From Rhynchopus euleeides (taxonomy: Eukaryota; Euglenozoa; Diplonemea; Diplonemida; Diplonemidae): a stretch of DNA of 64,000 bases. Below, in pieces: positions 20,546 to 31,257 of the stretch. The DNA lies in NCBI GenBank assembly GCA_963210315.1, contig OY723252.1, forward strand, positions 372,001 through 436,000, read 5' to 3'. The position numbers and the translations under genes are program-made. Numbering within the stretch: the first letter of the stretch is position 1; each line of letters starts with the position of its first letter. The notes under the pieces were generated by a model. The model did not search any database, had not been told where the DNA came from, and was given only the letters and a program-made list of their open reading frames with translations.

Positions 20546-21604
20546 GTTCAGCAGTGCTCCGGAACCCGAGACACCTTGTTGCACAGGACTTTCACACGGC
20601 TGGGGGTGGGGGCTGGAACACACAAAGGGATCAAGGTGGACTCACTGATGCTATGCAGGGGAAGAGCTGGTGGGAGGGGGAAATCAAAACAAGTGTAAAA
20701 GGAAGCACAAGGCTGGCATCCATTCACTTGCTATCCAGTTGTGTGTGGTGTTGTGTGTCACTGACGGGTGAGAGTGGGGGCTACGCTGTACTGCTCCTCT
20801 TCTGGTGCGACTGGTTGTAAGGTGACAGCACCGTGATGCCCGGCCGGTTCGACACACAGTGGCACAGAGCGAAGGCCCACCTACACGACTCACAAGGCAT
20901 GCTCGTCACAACATAGATGGGAATGCGTTTGCCCTTCGTCGTCGTGTGGGCCCCCTCCCTGGTGATCGGCCGCTGGGAGGGTGAAGCAGATGCCCTTGAC
21001 AGGTGGTGATGCTGGGGGTCGCTTTTCAGTTGAACAAAAACACAACAAAAGAAACCTGGCAATTGTACTTTGAAGGAAAGGCGTCTCTTCGGTGGTGCTT
21101 GAGGGATTGAACAGCCATGCTGATGGCCCAGCCGTATCATCCGTCAGCTCGTCATCCAACAGGGTCCTGCCCCGAGGATATGGTTCTGGGAATGAACCGA
21201 CTTGGGGTCGCAGCATTCGGGAATAACAACCGACCGCGTCTGAGACCTGCATCGCATGCAATACACTGCCGGGTCCTTTAGAAGCGACCAGAGCATTACC
21301 ACGAGTGGGATTAGGAGAGGGGGGAGGGGGTGTGATGGGGAGGGGGAACTGTCGAGCGTGAGGGTGGGGAGGGAGGGGGGGGGGTGGGGGGCGGGCAGGA
21401 AAGGCATCAAGTCGACACGATCGTCTGCAACTGCTGAAGGTAGAATCGTTGCAGTGAAGACGGCCGCGATATTTCAACATGACCCAACGAAGGGAAAGGG
21501 GAGAACAAGCCCACCAAGAGAGAAGGTGAACGATGCGACAAACCACAGCAAAACACACTTCGGCATGAGGGGTGCACCTCACAGAACGGCAGCCCCTCCC
21601 TCCC
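20546..21604. repeat. WD40-locus intergenic unit, copy 3, without an adjoining gene
   Basis: Blocks run in the usual order from CAGTGCTCCGGAACCCGAGA to the stretch that in copies 1 and 4 borders the WD40 stop codon. Here the homology stops at CCTCCCTCCCCG (21604) and unrelated sequence begins. The WD40 gene expected to its right is missing. Confidence 0.8.
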
Positions 21605-22845
21605 CGCTAGGCTGTGCTATACGTTCCACCCCCCCAGCGTGTAACGTATTATACCCACCTGATTTTGACCGAGTTTGGTGGAGTTTGGCGGTGTTTGGTG
21701 AAGTTTGGTGGCGTTCGGTGGTGTTGTGCGGTGTTGTGTGGTGGTTCCCCGCAAAAAATCGAATGTCCTATGGGGCGGAGGGCGCTGGGGACTGGGCAGT
21801 GGCCGTTCCACATGCCCTTCCCCTCGTGACTTACACCCTGTCGCCACCCCACTTCACGGAAAACATGACTACGCAGCAACAGGGACATGCTTGCGGCGGT
21901 ATGCAACCACCAGGACAGCCTGTTTCGGGTTCGCAAAGCCTGGTACGCTGCCTTGCCGTGGGGACCCAGATACTGAGGACACCCCTGTGTCCTCAGTATC
22001 TCAGTGTAGAACACTGAGGGAAGATGTTGGGCTAGCCTAGTTGAAGCAGGCTTCGGGGTGACCGAGGGAGAGCACCCTGCCCAGAACATGAACAAGACTG
22101 TTCGACTGACGGGGAAGAAGCTGGTGGGCAGGTGTCTTCGGCGCAATGCTTGGAGATATCAGGAGCCTTCTCTTCAAGGCTACCACTTACGTTGGACTTG
22201 GCCTTCGCTCCTGTGAGCAGTGAAAAAAGTGAGGGACACCGTTCTTCCCCTCAGACTGACGACCAGTGATGACGTAGCGAAGGACCTTGAATGGGGTTTG
22301 AACCCGAGAGAGTCAATACTCAACCAAAGGTATTCTCCAGGGCCTGACACGGAGCGGACGATACGAAAGCACCCACCGTGCGCACGGACCTGTCTGCGAC
22401 TCTACAAGGAACCACGGGGTGGGGCGCGCACATCACCTCGGAGGCCTCAAGGAGCCTGCCTGACCTGCACGACTCCGCTGCGCCAGCTACAAGGCGGAGC
22501 TCGGGCGCCATCCCACCGACCTACAGCAAGGCAAGGGGTGATGATCATCTGGAGACCTGAGCCCATGCAGGATCGGAGAGACGCGAAGTCCTTATCCACA
22601 GATGATCCACCTGAGGGAGACCACCCTCCACCTCCTTCGGACAGACCACACAGCCTTGTCGATGACCACAGCAGCCGGACACAGACCAGTACGTGTACCC
22701 GGCCTGCAGCACCGGGCCACACCCCATCGAGGGTCCTAGGACACGCAGTCGCGTCTCAGACTCCCGTACCCAGACTCCCGCTAGCGGGCTAGGGGAGTTG
22801 GAGTCCACTATGTACTTGCACTCCAGGTCCCTGACTTACATGCGG
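21605..22845. other. Unique spacer replacing an expected WD40 gene
   Basis: Contains a G/T-rich stretch of roughly 10-bp repeats at 21672-21745 and a perfect 15-bp hairpin with a four-base loop at 21968-22001 (AGATACTGAGGACAC arms). A distal part near 22750-22830 has GACTCCCGCTAG phrases also seen in reverse near 40030. No gene is recognised. Confidence 0.5.
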
Positions 22846-23821
22846 TGCTGCGAAAGTGAACCGAAACCCGACCCACACGTGTCTCATGTGACGGCAAGGG
22901 AATTCGCACGGTGGCAGTGCTCCGGAACCCGAGACACCTTGTTGCACAGGACTTTCACACGGATGGGGGTGGGGGGTGGAACACACAAAGGGATCAAGGT
23001 GGACTCACTGACGCTATGTAGGAGAAGCAAGACCACCTGGAGGGAGAGGCGCCCTTCGCTGATGCGCGTTTCTTCTGATCGAGCCGACCTTGCTCGTAGG
23101 CCTTCTTTTTCAAGAACTTCATCGCCCACAGAATTTTGACGTGGGCGATTAGCGGAAGCCTTGCTGGGAGGGTGGTGGTGGGGGAGGGGGGAGCATGTCT
23201 TCGGTTATACAAACCAACAAAGCAATGTCGGCAATTGTATTTCGAAGGAAAAGGCATCTCTTGGGTGGGGCCTGAACAACAACAGCAGCTGGAATCAAAA
23301 CAACCAGGATAATGGCCCAGCCGTATCATCCAGCACCTTCTCATCCAACAGGGTCCTGCCCCGAGGATGTGGTTCTGGGAATCAACCGACTTGGGGCCTC
23401 AGTCTTCGGGGATAACAACCGACCGGGCCTGATCGCATGCAATACACTGCCGGGTCCTTTAGAAGCGACCAGAGCATTACCACGAGTGGGATTAGGAGAG
23501 GGGGGAGGGGGTGTGATGGGGAGGGGGAACTGTCGAGCGTGAGGGTGGGGAGGGAGGGAGGGGGGGGGGGGCAGGAAAGGCATCAAGTCGACACGATCGT
23601 CTGCAACTGCTGAAGGTAGAATCGTTGCAGTGAAGACGGCCGCGATATTTCAACGTGACCCAACGAAGGGAAAGGGGAGAACAAGCCCACCAAGAGAGAA
23701 GGTGAACGATGCGACAAACCACAGCAAAACACACTTCGGCATGAGGGGTGCACCTCACAGAACGGCAGCCCCTCCCTCCCCGTCCCCCACAGGGCACATG
23801 ACGAAGGCAGGGCAGGCACAG
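22846..23821. repeat. WD40-locus intergenic unit, copy 4
   Basis: Same landmarks as copy 1, ending directly at the stop codon of paralogue C. It is the most compact complete copy and gives the clearest unit boundaries. Confidence 0.85.
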
Positions 23822-25921
23822 CTACAGCCCTGCCAGGTTCCACAGCAGTATGCCGTCAGGAGAAACAGTCGCAAGACGCTTGCCGTCAGGGGAGAAGCTC
23901 AGCCGGCGAACATGGCCTGCGTGCTCAGACAGATGTGCCACCAACAGGCCCGTGTCGGCAGCCCAGACAGACACGGTGTTCTGGCCGGCAGCAGCAATCA
24001 CACGCCCATCGGGGGAGTGTTGCACATCAAAAAGTTGCCCAGACGGATGCTGCAGGCGCAGCCTCTCAGCCCCGCCTGAGCCAGCTGCCCACGCCCCGAC
24101 GCTGACAACCCCGTCATGCAAGCCGCGTGCAAGCTCCTGCCCATCCGGGGCGAAGGAGAGTGCGACAACCCTTGCCCAGGAGGAGGCTGCCACGGCCTCA
24201 GGCTGCCCGTCCTGTGCAGAGAGGACACGCACGGTGTACTGCTCCAGGTCCCCAACCTCGACGGTGGCGAGGTGTGCGCCGTCCGGCGTGAAGGCGACAT
24301 CACGCGTGTAGAGCGGAATGACGATCTGCGGGGGCCCAGCTGAAACAGCGTCGTGGAGGCGGGTCGCAGCCTCACGCCGCCCGGCTGCAACGACCAGACG
24401 GCCGTCAGGGGAGAAGCGCACGCGCCGCACAGTGGCACCGAGAGAGACGCTGGGCTCCAGGTCGAGGAGGGTGTCGCCTGTCGTGGCGTTGCACACAAGA
24501 AGGCGCCCGCCGCCACCGCACACAGCGACACGTGCCCCGTCTGGTGAGAAGGCGACGTCGTGGGCAGGGAAATCAGCACACCCCAGGGCACGGCGGAAAA
24601 GGCCAGTCGCAGCGCTGAAGACACGGAGGACGCCGTCACTTGCACCGACAACCACCTCACGGCCATCAGGAGAGTAGGCGGCACTGAGGGGCTCAGTACG
24701 GAGCAGCACGCGCAGCAGGCAGCGGCGGGAGGCGGAGGGGCGGCAGGCACCGACGGCAGTGTCGGCAGGGCAGCGGTCGGGAGAGGCGGGTACCGGAGTC
24801 GAGGGCGTCGCAGTGGGAGGTGCCGCGGTGGGCACAGGTGTGGGGCGGGGGTCTGTCTGGGGTGCAGGTGTGGGAGGTGCCGCTGTCTGTGTGGTATCCC
24901 ACAGGAGGACCGTGCCAGCCGAGAACCCACCCGACACGATGAAGTCGCCAGACGGGGCCCAGCTCACACCGAAGGATAGCTCCGAGTCTGTCTTGTACTC
25001 ATACATCAGGGCACCGGACTGCACGCTGTAGAAGGCAAGCTTGGAGCCACCACATGCAAGCACAACCACCTTCGAGTTGGGGGAGAAGGCAGCGCCATAA
25101 AGGTACTCTCCCGGTCGCAGGAAGCGCAGGGCGGTGTAGTTGCTGTCCCTTGCGTCGTAGATCACAGCATACTTGTCTACCGCTGAACCAGTCACAAGGT
25201 ATGCACCGTCGGGTGACACAGCGGCACTAAACACCATATCCTGGTGCTCCAGCTTCGTCACAAGAAGGGCACCTGACACCGCGTCCCACACCACCACCTT
25301 ACTGTCGCTCCCACCGCCGATGATCCTAGTCCCGTCGGTGTTGTACTGCAGGGACTCAATCATGGAGGACGAGGCGTGTCCTGACAGCGTCAGCAGCACC
25401 TCACCGTTGGCAGGATCACGCACGTACACCCTCCCGTCGAGGTGTCCGGTGGCGACACGGGACCCATCTGGCGAGTACGCAACGCTGCGGGCCTTCCATT
25501 CGGATGTCTTGCACCACACCTGCGCACCGCTTGTGAGGCTGACCATGCACGCACCCTGTGCATATGCTGCGGCGGCAACGAACGCGCCGTCGGGCGAGAC
25601 ACGCGCATCGTACACCCTGCTGTAGGATGGGGTTGAGGCAACCGGCGACCCGTCGGCAACGTAGAACACCTGCAGCCCGGGGGACCCTCGCATCCCGGTC
25701 GCAACCATCGTCCCGTCCGTTGACAGCACAGTGGAATACAAGAGACTGCTGCCCAGCCCCGACACCAGCAGCTCCCTGCACTGCGGACCGGTCCCGCTCG
25801 GGCACGGCGTTGGCGGTGCAAATGTCGGAGGTGTGGCAGTGTCTGTGGTGGAATCTGCCCCTGCTAAGGTCGCCGTGTAGCCTGCCATCACACCGAGCAG
25901 CACTCGCGCCATTATTTTCAT
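23822..25921 (-). CDS. Secreted WD40 beta-propeller protein, one internal propeller plus C-terminal propeller (paralogue C)
   Basis: 699 residues from the ATG at 25921 (MKIMARVLLGVMAGYTATLA, signal peptide), stop TAG at 23822-23824. It has one CRELLVSGLG unit (about residues 38-340), a short Thr/Pro linker (TPAPQTDPRPTPVPT), and the conserved C-terminal propeller from about residue 382. It is the minimal member of the family and may represent the ancestral layout or a contracted array. The internal unit carries its own substitutions (GSAVDKYAVIYDA, LRPGEYLYGAAFSPN), so it is not a recent copy of the A or B units. Upstream in-frame codons reach 26515 but are not conserved as protein. Confidence 0.88.
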   Translation of the reverse strand: MKIMARVLLGVMAGYTATLAGADSTTDTATPPTFAPPTPCPSGTGPQCRELLVSGLGSSLLYSTVLSTDGTMVATGMRGSPGLQVFYVADGSPVASTPSYSRVYDARVSPDGAFVAAAAYAQGACMVSLTSGAQVWCKTSEWKARSVAYSPDGSRVATGHLDGRVYVRDPANGEVLLTLSGHASSSMIESLQYNTDGTRIIGGGSDSKVVVWDAVSGALLVTKLEHQDMVFSAAVSPDGAYLVTGSAVDKYAVIYDARDSNYTALRFLRPGEYLYGAAFSPNSKVVVLACGGSKLAFYSVQSGALMYEYKTDSELSFGVSWAPSGDFIVSGGFSAGTVLLWDTTQTAAPPTPAPQTDPRPTPVPTAAPPTATPSTPVPASPDRCPADTAVGACRPSASRRCLLRVLLRTEPLSAAYSPDGREVVVGASDGVLRVFSAATGLFRRALGCADFPAHDVAFSPDGARVAVCGGGGRLLVCNATTGDTLLDLEPSVSLGATVRRVRFSPDGRLVVAAGRREAATRLHDAVSAGPPQIVIPLYTRDVAFTPDGAHLATVEVGDLEQYTVRVLSAQDGQPEAVAASSWARVVALSFAPDGQELARGLHDGVVSVGAWAAGSGGAERLRLQHPSGQLFDVQHSPDGRVIAAAGQNTVSVWAADTGLLVAHLSEHAGHVRRLSFSPDGKRLATVSPDGILLWNLAGL

Positions 25922-26620
25922 CCGGATTCTGTCTCCTGAATTCTCCTGTGGTGTGGCTTGTGGGTGTCTCGGGATCAGCAAGAGTGTTCTCTTGTGTGGC
26001 CGGCTAACCAAATGAACCCCCACACTTTTTTCACGATCGGCAATCGCTGCAGCTGCTGTCTGAACATATTCCATAAGCACAATCACTACACACGCGGAAT
26101 ATATAGAGGGTAGTGCACTCCATGGCGTGTCAGCCACGAGGAGGGCAGACGTAGCGTCCTTCAGTCTTGACGACCAGCTGCTTGCCACAACTTCGGGGGT
26201 GGGGTGGGGTTTGTCGTTGTTTGATTTTGGATGTATACACCACAAAACTGAATCCCGAGGGTGGGGGCGTTCTGTTTCTAGTTTTTGTTTCTCTCTGCCC
26301 CCCCCCCCGTTGTTGTTCAATCGCTTTGACATGTTGAGCCACATCCCTCGCTGTTGTTGTGGTGCTGGTTGCTGTCTGTGCTGTATGCACAGGATGTGCC
26401 CTCCGCACTCCGCCACGTTGTCGGAGGAACCCTGCCGGCAACTCTTCGCCCACCTCGGGGTCGTGACCCCGATCTGCCGGGGTCGTGATCCCGCTCCGCG
26501 ATGCACTCCGCCCATCTGTTGTGGAGCAGTGCGTAGCCTTCATCCCCGTTGTTGATTCGTGTCGGTCGCACCGAGTAACACTTCCGTTGCCTGCACTGTC
26601 TTCCAAACACAGGAGTTGTT
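25922..26620. other. 5' flank of WD40 paralogue C and 3' spacer of the first DUF4116 gene
   Basis: 25922-26195 matches the conserved upstream block of the WD40 family. 26200-26300 (GGGTGGGGGCGTTCTGT) matches 41820-41920 beside the second DUF4116 gene, so both gene families carried their flanks when duplicated. The rest shows nothing recognisable. Confidence 0.5.
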
Positions 26621-28711
26621 CTAATGCAGCTCAGGGAAGGCGGCAACAACGACATCGTTGTCGCGCCGCAGCGGGGCTGACGCGTGGATGAAGGCGTTTG
26701 GGTCGGCACGCACAGCCGCCAGCACCACCTCCTTGTCGCAGCACAGCGCTGTGGAGGCGTACTTCAGGGCACATCCCTCCTGTCGCACAGCCGTCAGCAC
26801 CACCTCACACTTGTTCCGCAGTGTGGTGCGGGCGAAGCGCAGTGCACTGCCGCAACTCGTCACGGCTGTGAGGACCACCTCTTCGTCAGCACAGAAGACA
26901 GGATCGGCGAACTGCAGAGCACCGCCGTGTGCACGAGCTGCTTGAAGCACAACCGACCTGTCGCTTCGCAGTGAAGGCTCAGCGTACTGCATGGCCCTCC
27001 CGTCCTGCAAGACGGCAGCCAGTTGAAGCTCCTTGTCACGGCTCAGTGAGTAACTGGCGTAGCGAAGAGCGCACCCGCACTTGCGTACGGCTGCAAGCAT
27101 GAAGTCTCTGTTGCTGTAGAAGGAAGGGTCGGCGTGGCGGAGACCTTCCCCGTCACCGTGTGTGGCTGCGAGCACCACCTCCTCGTCCTTTTGGAAAGTC
27201 TGATCAGCGAAGTGAAGCATCCAACCGGCCGACTTCACAGCGGCAAGCACGACCTCACGATCGCTGCGCAAGTTCTCTGAAGCATGCTTCAGTGCACCAC
27301 CCTTGTTCTTCTTCCACACCGCTGTGAGGACCACATCTCTGTTGCTGCGGATGGAATCGTCACAGAACTCCAAGGCATCTGGGTCCTGTGCCACCGCAGC
27401 AAGCTGCACCTCCGTGTCGCCCTTCACGGAGGGGTGGGCGTGCTCCAAGGCACACCCATTCAGCTTGACACACTGCAGCACGAAGTCTCTGTTGGTCTGG
27501 AGGGAATTGTCTGCGACTCTGAGTACATCTGCTTCACGCCGCACCCCTGCCAGCACCACCTCCTCGTCCTTCTGCAGGTGGGGTGCAGGCGTCAGTACCG
27601 TATGCTGACCCCGCCCTCTGCTGTGCATCGCAGCCAGCACCACCTCCCTGTCGCCCTGCAGGGAAGGGTGAGCGTGTCGGAGTGCTTCGGCGTTCGTATC
27701 GACTGCTGCAAGCAGAAGGTCTCGGTCGCAGCGCAGAGACTCGTCTGCATGTGCCAGCACGTCGGCGTTCCACATCACTGCCTCGCGTTGGAACTCTGTA
27801 TCGTCACGCAGCTCAGGTGATATCCCGGTGAAGGAGATGCGGCCCCGACGCAGCAAGGACAGCACCAGCTCCCTGTCGCCGCTCAGCGCCTTTGAAAGTT
27901 CACCGTATACCAGAGCTGTGTCAACAAGCTCCTTGTCGTTGCGCAGTGCCTCACTTGAGAACCATACACCGCCCTGTGACGCCAGGAACACCTGCCAGTC
28001 GTTGCGGAAAGAGTCGCACGCGAATCCGATTGCAGACGTATTTGCTTGCAAAGCTGCCATGACGACCTCCCTGTCGGCCTGCAGCGCTGCATCGACAAAC
28101 CTGAGGGAAGTGCCACAGCGCTGCACAACAGTGAGGACAAACGCCTTGTTGCTGAGGAGTGCAGCAGATGCGTGATGGATATCATGGACGTGGCGAGTGC
28201 TTGCCAGCAGCACCACGTCTTCGTCATCACGCAGGTCTTCGGAAGCGAGGTGAAGGATATGTCCGTCCGTGTGCACAGCTGCAATGACGATGTCTTTGTC
28301 ACTGCGGAATGACTCATCGAGGTGCTCCAGTGCATCCCCGTCACACGCCACCATCGCAAGCGCCACGTCACGCAGACGCCGTGCCCAAACAGGTATTGTC
28401 GTCATGTTAAACTGACCCCAACCGTCTCGGTTCTCGCGCCTGTAGTTCTGCAGCACCTGCACGAAGCGAGCACCCGACAAGGCGACGTGGATGGAGCAAC
28501 CCTGCGACACACCTGCGGCACCGGACAGAGGGGTGCTGTCGTGGAGCACGTGCCCATCCACCGCCAGCTCCACGTCCTCGGCAAGCACGTCTGCAGGCGA
28601 CCCGAGCACCACGTCGAGTGCCTTTGCTTTGAGATGCACCGGCGTGTCGTCCTCCCCGATGTGCACCGCATGCTGCTCCCCACACAGCCTGTCCTGCAGG
28701 TACACCTCCAT
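26621..28711 (-). CDS. Ubiquitin-like domain plus DUF4116-repeat protein, copy 1
   Basis: 696 residues from the ATG at 28711; the frame extends upstream, but this Met begins the conserved block. Residues 1 to about 78 look like a ubiquitin-like beta-grasp domain (MEVYLQDRLCGEQHAVHI, then a DSTPLSGAAGVSQGCSIHV stretch resembling the ubiquitin beta-hairpin end). From about residue 115 to the end run roughly a dozen repeats of about 48 residues with the DUF4116 signature LRxDREVVLAAV...GxALxYAS. The last residues are FPELH. DUF4116 has no established biochemical role; a helical-repeat scaffold paired with a ubiquitin-like domain is inference. Paralogues lie at 42110, 53541 and 63045. Confidence 0.88.
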   Translation of the reverse strand: MEVYLQDRLCGEQHAVHIGEDDTPVHLKAKALDVVLGSPADVLAEDVELAVDGHVLHDSTPLSGAAGVSQGCSIHVALSGARFVQVLQNYRRENRDGWGQFNMTTIPVWARRLRDVALAMVACDGDALEHLDESFRSDKDIVIAAVHTDGHILHLASEDLRDDEDVVLLASTRHVHDIHHASAALLSNKAFVLTVVQRCGTSLRFVDAALQADREVVMAALQANTSAIGFACDSFRNDWQVFLASQGGVWFSSEALRNDKELVDTALVYGELSKALSGDRELVLSLLRRGRISFTGISPELRDDTEFQREAVMWNADVLAHADESLRCDRDLLLAAVDTNAEALRHAHPSLQGDREVVLAAMHSRGRGQHTVLTPAPHLQKDEEVVLAGVRREADVLRVADNSLQTNRDFVLQCVKLNGCALEHAHPSVKGDTEVQLAAVAQDPDALEFCDDSIRSNRDVVLTAVWKKNKGGALKHASENLRSDREVVLAAVKSAGWMLHFADQTFQKDEEVVLAATHGDGEGLRHADPSFYSNRDFMLAAVRKCGCALRYASYSLSRDKELQLAAVLQDGRAMQYAEPSLRSDRSVVLQAARAHGGALQFADPVFCADEEVVLTAVTSCGSALRFARTTLRNKCEVVLTAVRQEGCALKYASTALCCDKEVVLAAVRADPNAFIHASAPLRRDNDVVVAAFPELH

Positions 28712-29306
28712 TGTCAACAACACCTCTTCCCGTTTCCTTGTGTGTCTGCAGTGTGGGTGTGCCTTGCGATGTGTGAGGACAACAGCTTGTTCGCACTCAA
28801 AATCATCACGGGCAGCGGTATCCTGCACACACATACTCGCAGGCACTTCATATCCGTCCAACAGACAGCTACCTTTTCCCCGAGGCTGACCCGACTCCGA
28901 CAGGTGACTGACGGCCTCTCTCTGTCGCTGAGCGCTGCACACACAAACCTGTGCGAGTGTTGGTGAAACGAACACACAAGATCACTAAGGGCAACATGAA
29001 TCGCAGGGTGGGGCGCCGTCTGGTTACCAACTACACCACACTACGCTGCGCGTTGCAACACATCACACCCCTCCCCTGTATTGCAGATTCTCCAGGATCC
29101 CTGCATTGCTGTGAAGCTACCCTGCTGACAGGCCAGGGTCCCTAGGTGGGGATCCCGAACCAACGCCTGCATCGGAGCTGCCGTTCGCTGCCACACCCCC
29201 ACCCCACCCCACCCCACCCCCACTCCAGGAAAGCAGCGGTGTTCACCAGCAGGCACGGGGGAGTGGGAGGACATCCTGTACGGTGCAGAGCCGCCAATCC
29301 AACATA
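28712..29306. other. 5' flank of DUF4116 copy 1
   Basis: Contains a CCCCA microsatellite near 29197-29222 and no supported gene. The first 100 bases resemble the flank of copy 3 (CACCTCTTCCCGTTTCC). Confidence 0.45.
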
Positions 29307-29457
29307 GGGGGTCTTCGCTGGATCGGTATTCTTCGTCAATCTTCGTCAGTTTTCAGCTATTTCAACAGGGAATGCACCAAAAATGCACTGACGACCACCC
29401 CCGTAGCGAAGACCTCCAGAGCCAATGACGAGCTGTGACTGGTAGCGTGGGCCCCCC
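29307..29457. mobile_element. Nested short inverted-repeat elements (GGGGGTCTTCGCT family)
   Basis: An element of about 105 bp starts GGGGGTCTTCGCTGG at 29307 and ends TAGCGAAGACC near 29414. Read in reverse, its interior matches the element at 52585-52692 (GTCAGTGCATTTTTGGTGCA). A further end of the 3818-3911 subfamily abuts it, closing at about 29457 with ACTGGTAGCGTGGGCCCCC. Confidence 0.65.
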
Positions 29458-29902
29458 TCCCAAGAGAGAATCATTTCAAAATACAATCGACACATATATC
29501 AGGACCGGCCACTTGCTTGCATTGCACGCTTCTGCCAACCGCGACGTCTCAGATGACCTGCCTGGAAAGTGGATTGAGGGCAGAATCAATTGAAGACGAG
29601 CCGAAGAAGGAGAAAGAGAAGGTGAAAAGGGAGAGCTGCAGCGAGCCGAATCCTTCTCTGCGTCTGGGATAGGGGGGGGAGGGGGGGGTGGGCACTGAAG
29701 TTTGCTTTAGAAACAGAGCCCTGGGGGGAAATGGTGTCTTCATCGTCTCGGCAAGGCAAATGGAGGAACCCAAATGTGTGGAGAGCCGTTACCCACACCC
29801 AACACCATCCAGTCTACATGGGGGACGCGCACCTCGCCCAACTCGGCGTCCAAATCTGTGTTTCCCCCCCCCGGATTTTATTTGAGCATGCACCACCACC
29901 CC
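29458..29902. other. Non-coding spacer
   Basis: G-rich and purine-rich runs; short ORFs on both strands with no recognisable protein. Nothing is supported here. Confidence 0.4.
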
Positions 29903-31006
29903 TCAGTGCTCGTGGCGGTGCTGGCGCGGCGGCACCACCGCCGGCAACTCCTCCGGGAAGGGGAAGTCCGGCAGCTCATCGAGCGGCGACAGGTCCATTC
30001 CTGCCGCCTCCGCCGCCCGGTCCTCCTCCTGCGAACGCGCCACCAGCGCCGCCGTCTGCGCTGCATCCAACACAACGCGCCGCCTATGCGAGGCCTCATC
30101 CCCTGGCGTGAACCCGCGGAACTCCACAAGAAACCGCTCCAGCCGGTGGCAGTGCCGCCCATTCCACGGCAGGAGCACCACCTTCTCCTGAGCAGCGCCA
30201 CACCTCTGCCCCGTCAGCCGCTCCCAGGAGTCGGGACACCCCGCAGCCTCAAAGCACCTATCCAGCATACACGCGAGGTGCGCCTCGCGCACAGCGCACT
30301 GCGGGATAAACGAGATCCGGTGCTGCGCCGCAACCCCCATGATCTGCAGCGCCTCCTGTGCCAGGGGGGGGTCACCCAATGCCCAGGCGCAGTGCAGCTC
30401 CAGCAGGGTCTGCAGGTATTCAAGGGAGACAGCACCACCGCCGACGATTGCAAGGCGGGGCTGCATGCGGGGGTCGGTGCCGCGCTGCAGCGCTACAGCG
30501 CCCGAGGCATCGCGGCTGAGGCTAGCATATGGGGCTCTGCCGAAGGCAGCGGATTGCATGCTGCGGTGGTATTCCACCTCAGCCGGGCTATGGAGGGTCT
30601 CCTGGAGGACAAATGCGTTTTCCGCGATTGCGTCGTCCGCAGCGCTGTCGAAGAACTGGCGGCGCCCGACCCGCATTGTCGGGAGGAGCACCACCCTCAT
30701 GCCGTACCCCTCCGAGACATAATCCGTCTGGACAGAGACGAGCTGCCCACCTCCATCCACCGTGAGGTGCGGGTGCCACGCCCACCGCCACGCGTCCCGC
30801 TCCTCCTTGCAATACTCCGCAGGCGACGGGCTGTCCCAGATCACCCTGGTATCGCCCCCAAACCCCCGCGCAGGGGAGTGCCCCTCGGCAGCGGGGGTAG
30901 TGGCATATCCCCGGCTTGTCGGGTTGGCGGTGGCCATGCGTGGAGTCGCACTCCCGGTGAGCAGCCTGAATAGTGCGGGGGGTGCCTGTCGCCTGGAGAG
31001 GTGCAT
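29903..31006 (-). CDS. Predicted mitochondrial protein of unknown function
   Basis: 367 residues from the ATG at 31006. The start MHLSRRQAPPALFRLLTG is rich in Arg, Ser and Leu without acidic residues, followed by TSRGYATTP. This is a convincing mitochondrial presequence with a likely cleavage after RGY. The body has no motif I recognise. It includes a VVLLPTMRVGRRQFFD segment, several Cys (IPQCAVREAHLACMLDRC), a CHRLERFLVEFRGFTPG stretch and an acidic, Pro-rich tail. In euglenozoans many lineage-specific mitoribosomal and RNA-editing proteins look like this, but that is speculation. Codons upstream to 31279 are open but low complexity, so I reject the longer start. Confidence 0.7.
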   Translation of the reverse strand: MHLSRRQAPPALFRLLTGSATPRMATANPTSRGYATTPAAEGHSPARGFGGDTRVIWDSPSPAEYCKEERDAWRWAWHPHLTVDGGGQLVSVQTDYVSEGYGMRVVLLPTMRVGRRQFFDSAADDAIAENAFVLQETLHSPAEVEYHRSMQSAAFGRAPYASLSRDASGAVALQRGTDPRMQPRLAIVGGGAVSLEYLQTLLELHCAWALGDPPLAQEALQIMGVAAQHRISFIPQCAVREAHLACMLDRCFEAAGCPDSWERLTGQRCGAAQEKVVLLPWNGRHCHRLERFLVEFRGFTPGDEASHRRRVVLDAAQTAALVARSQEEDRAAEAAGMDLSPLDELPDFPFPEELPAVVPPRQHRHEH

Positions 31007-31257
31007 AATTGGAGGGGTTTGCGGGTGGGGGTGTGTGCCCTGAAGACAGGCTGTAGGGAGGGGCGTGGTGTGGTGTGGTGCGGTCGGTGTGGGGGGTGGG
31101 GCCTGCAGGTATCGCGGTGCCAGGTCTGTAGGGGAGAGGGTTGTACGCGTGATACCGCCATCTGCATGGCGCTGCAAGGTCACGGCGGGGCGGGGAGAAC
31201 GGAGAAGGGAGGGGAATCGGGACTCTCGGGTGGGAGGGGGTGCAAAAACAGCCCACC

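Noticed and set aside
22280-22320. A tRNA-like TTCAAAC loop on the minus strand
   Set aside because: No matching acceptor, D or anticodon arms can be formed around it.
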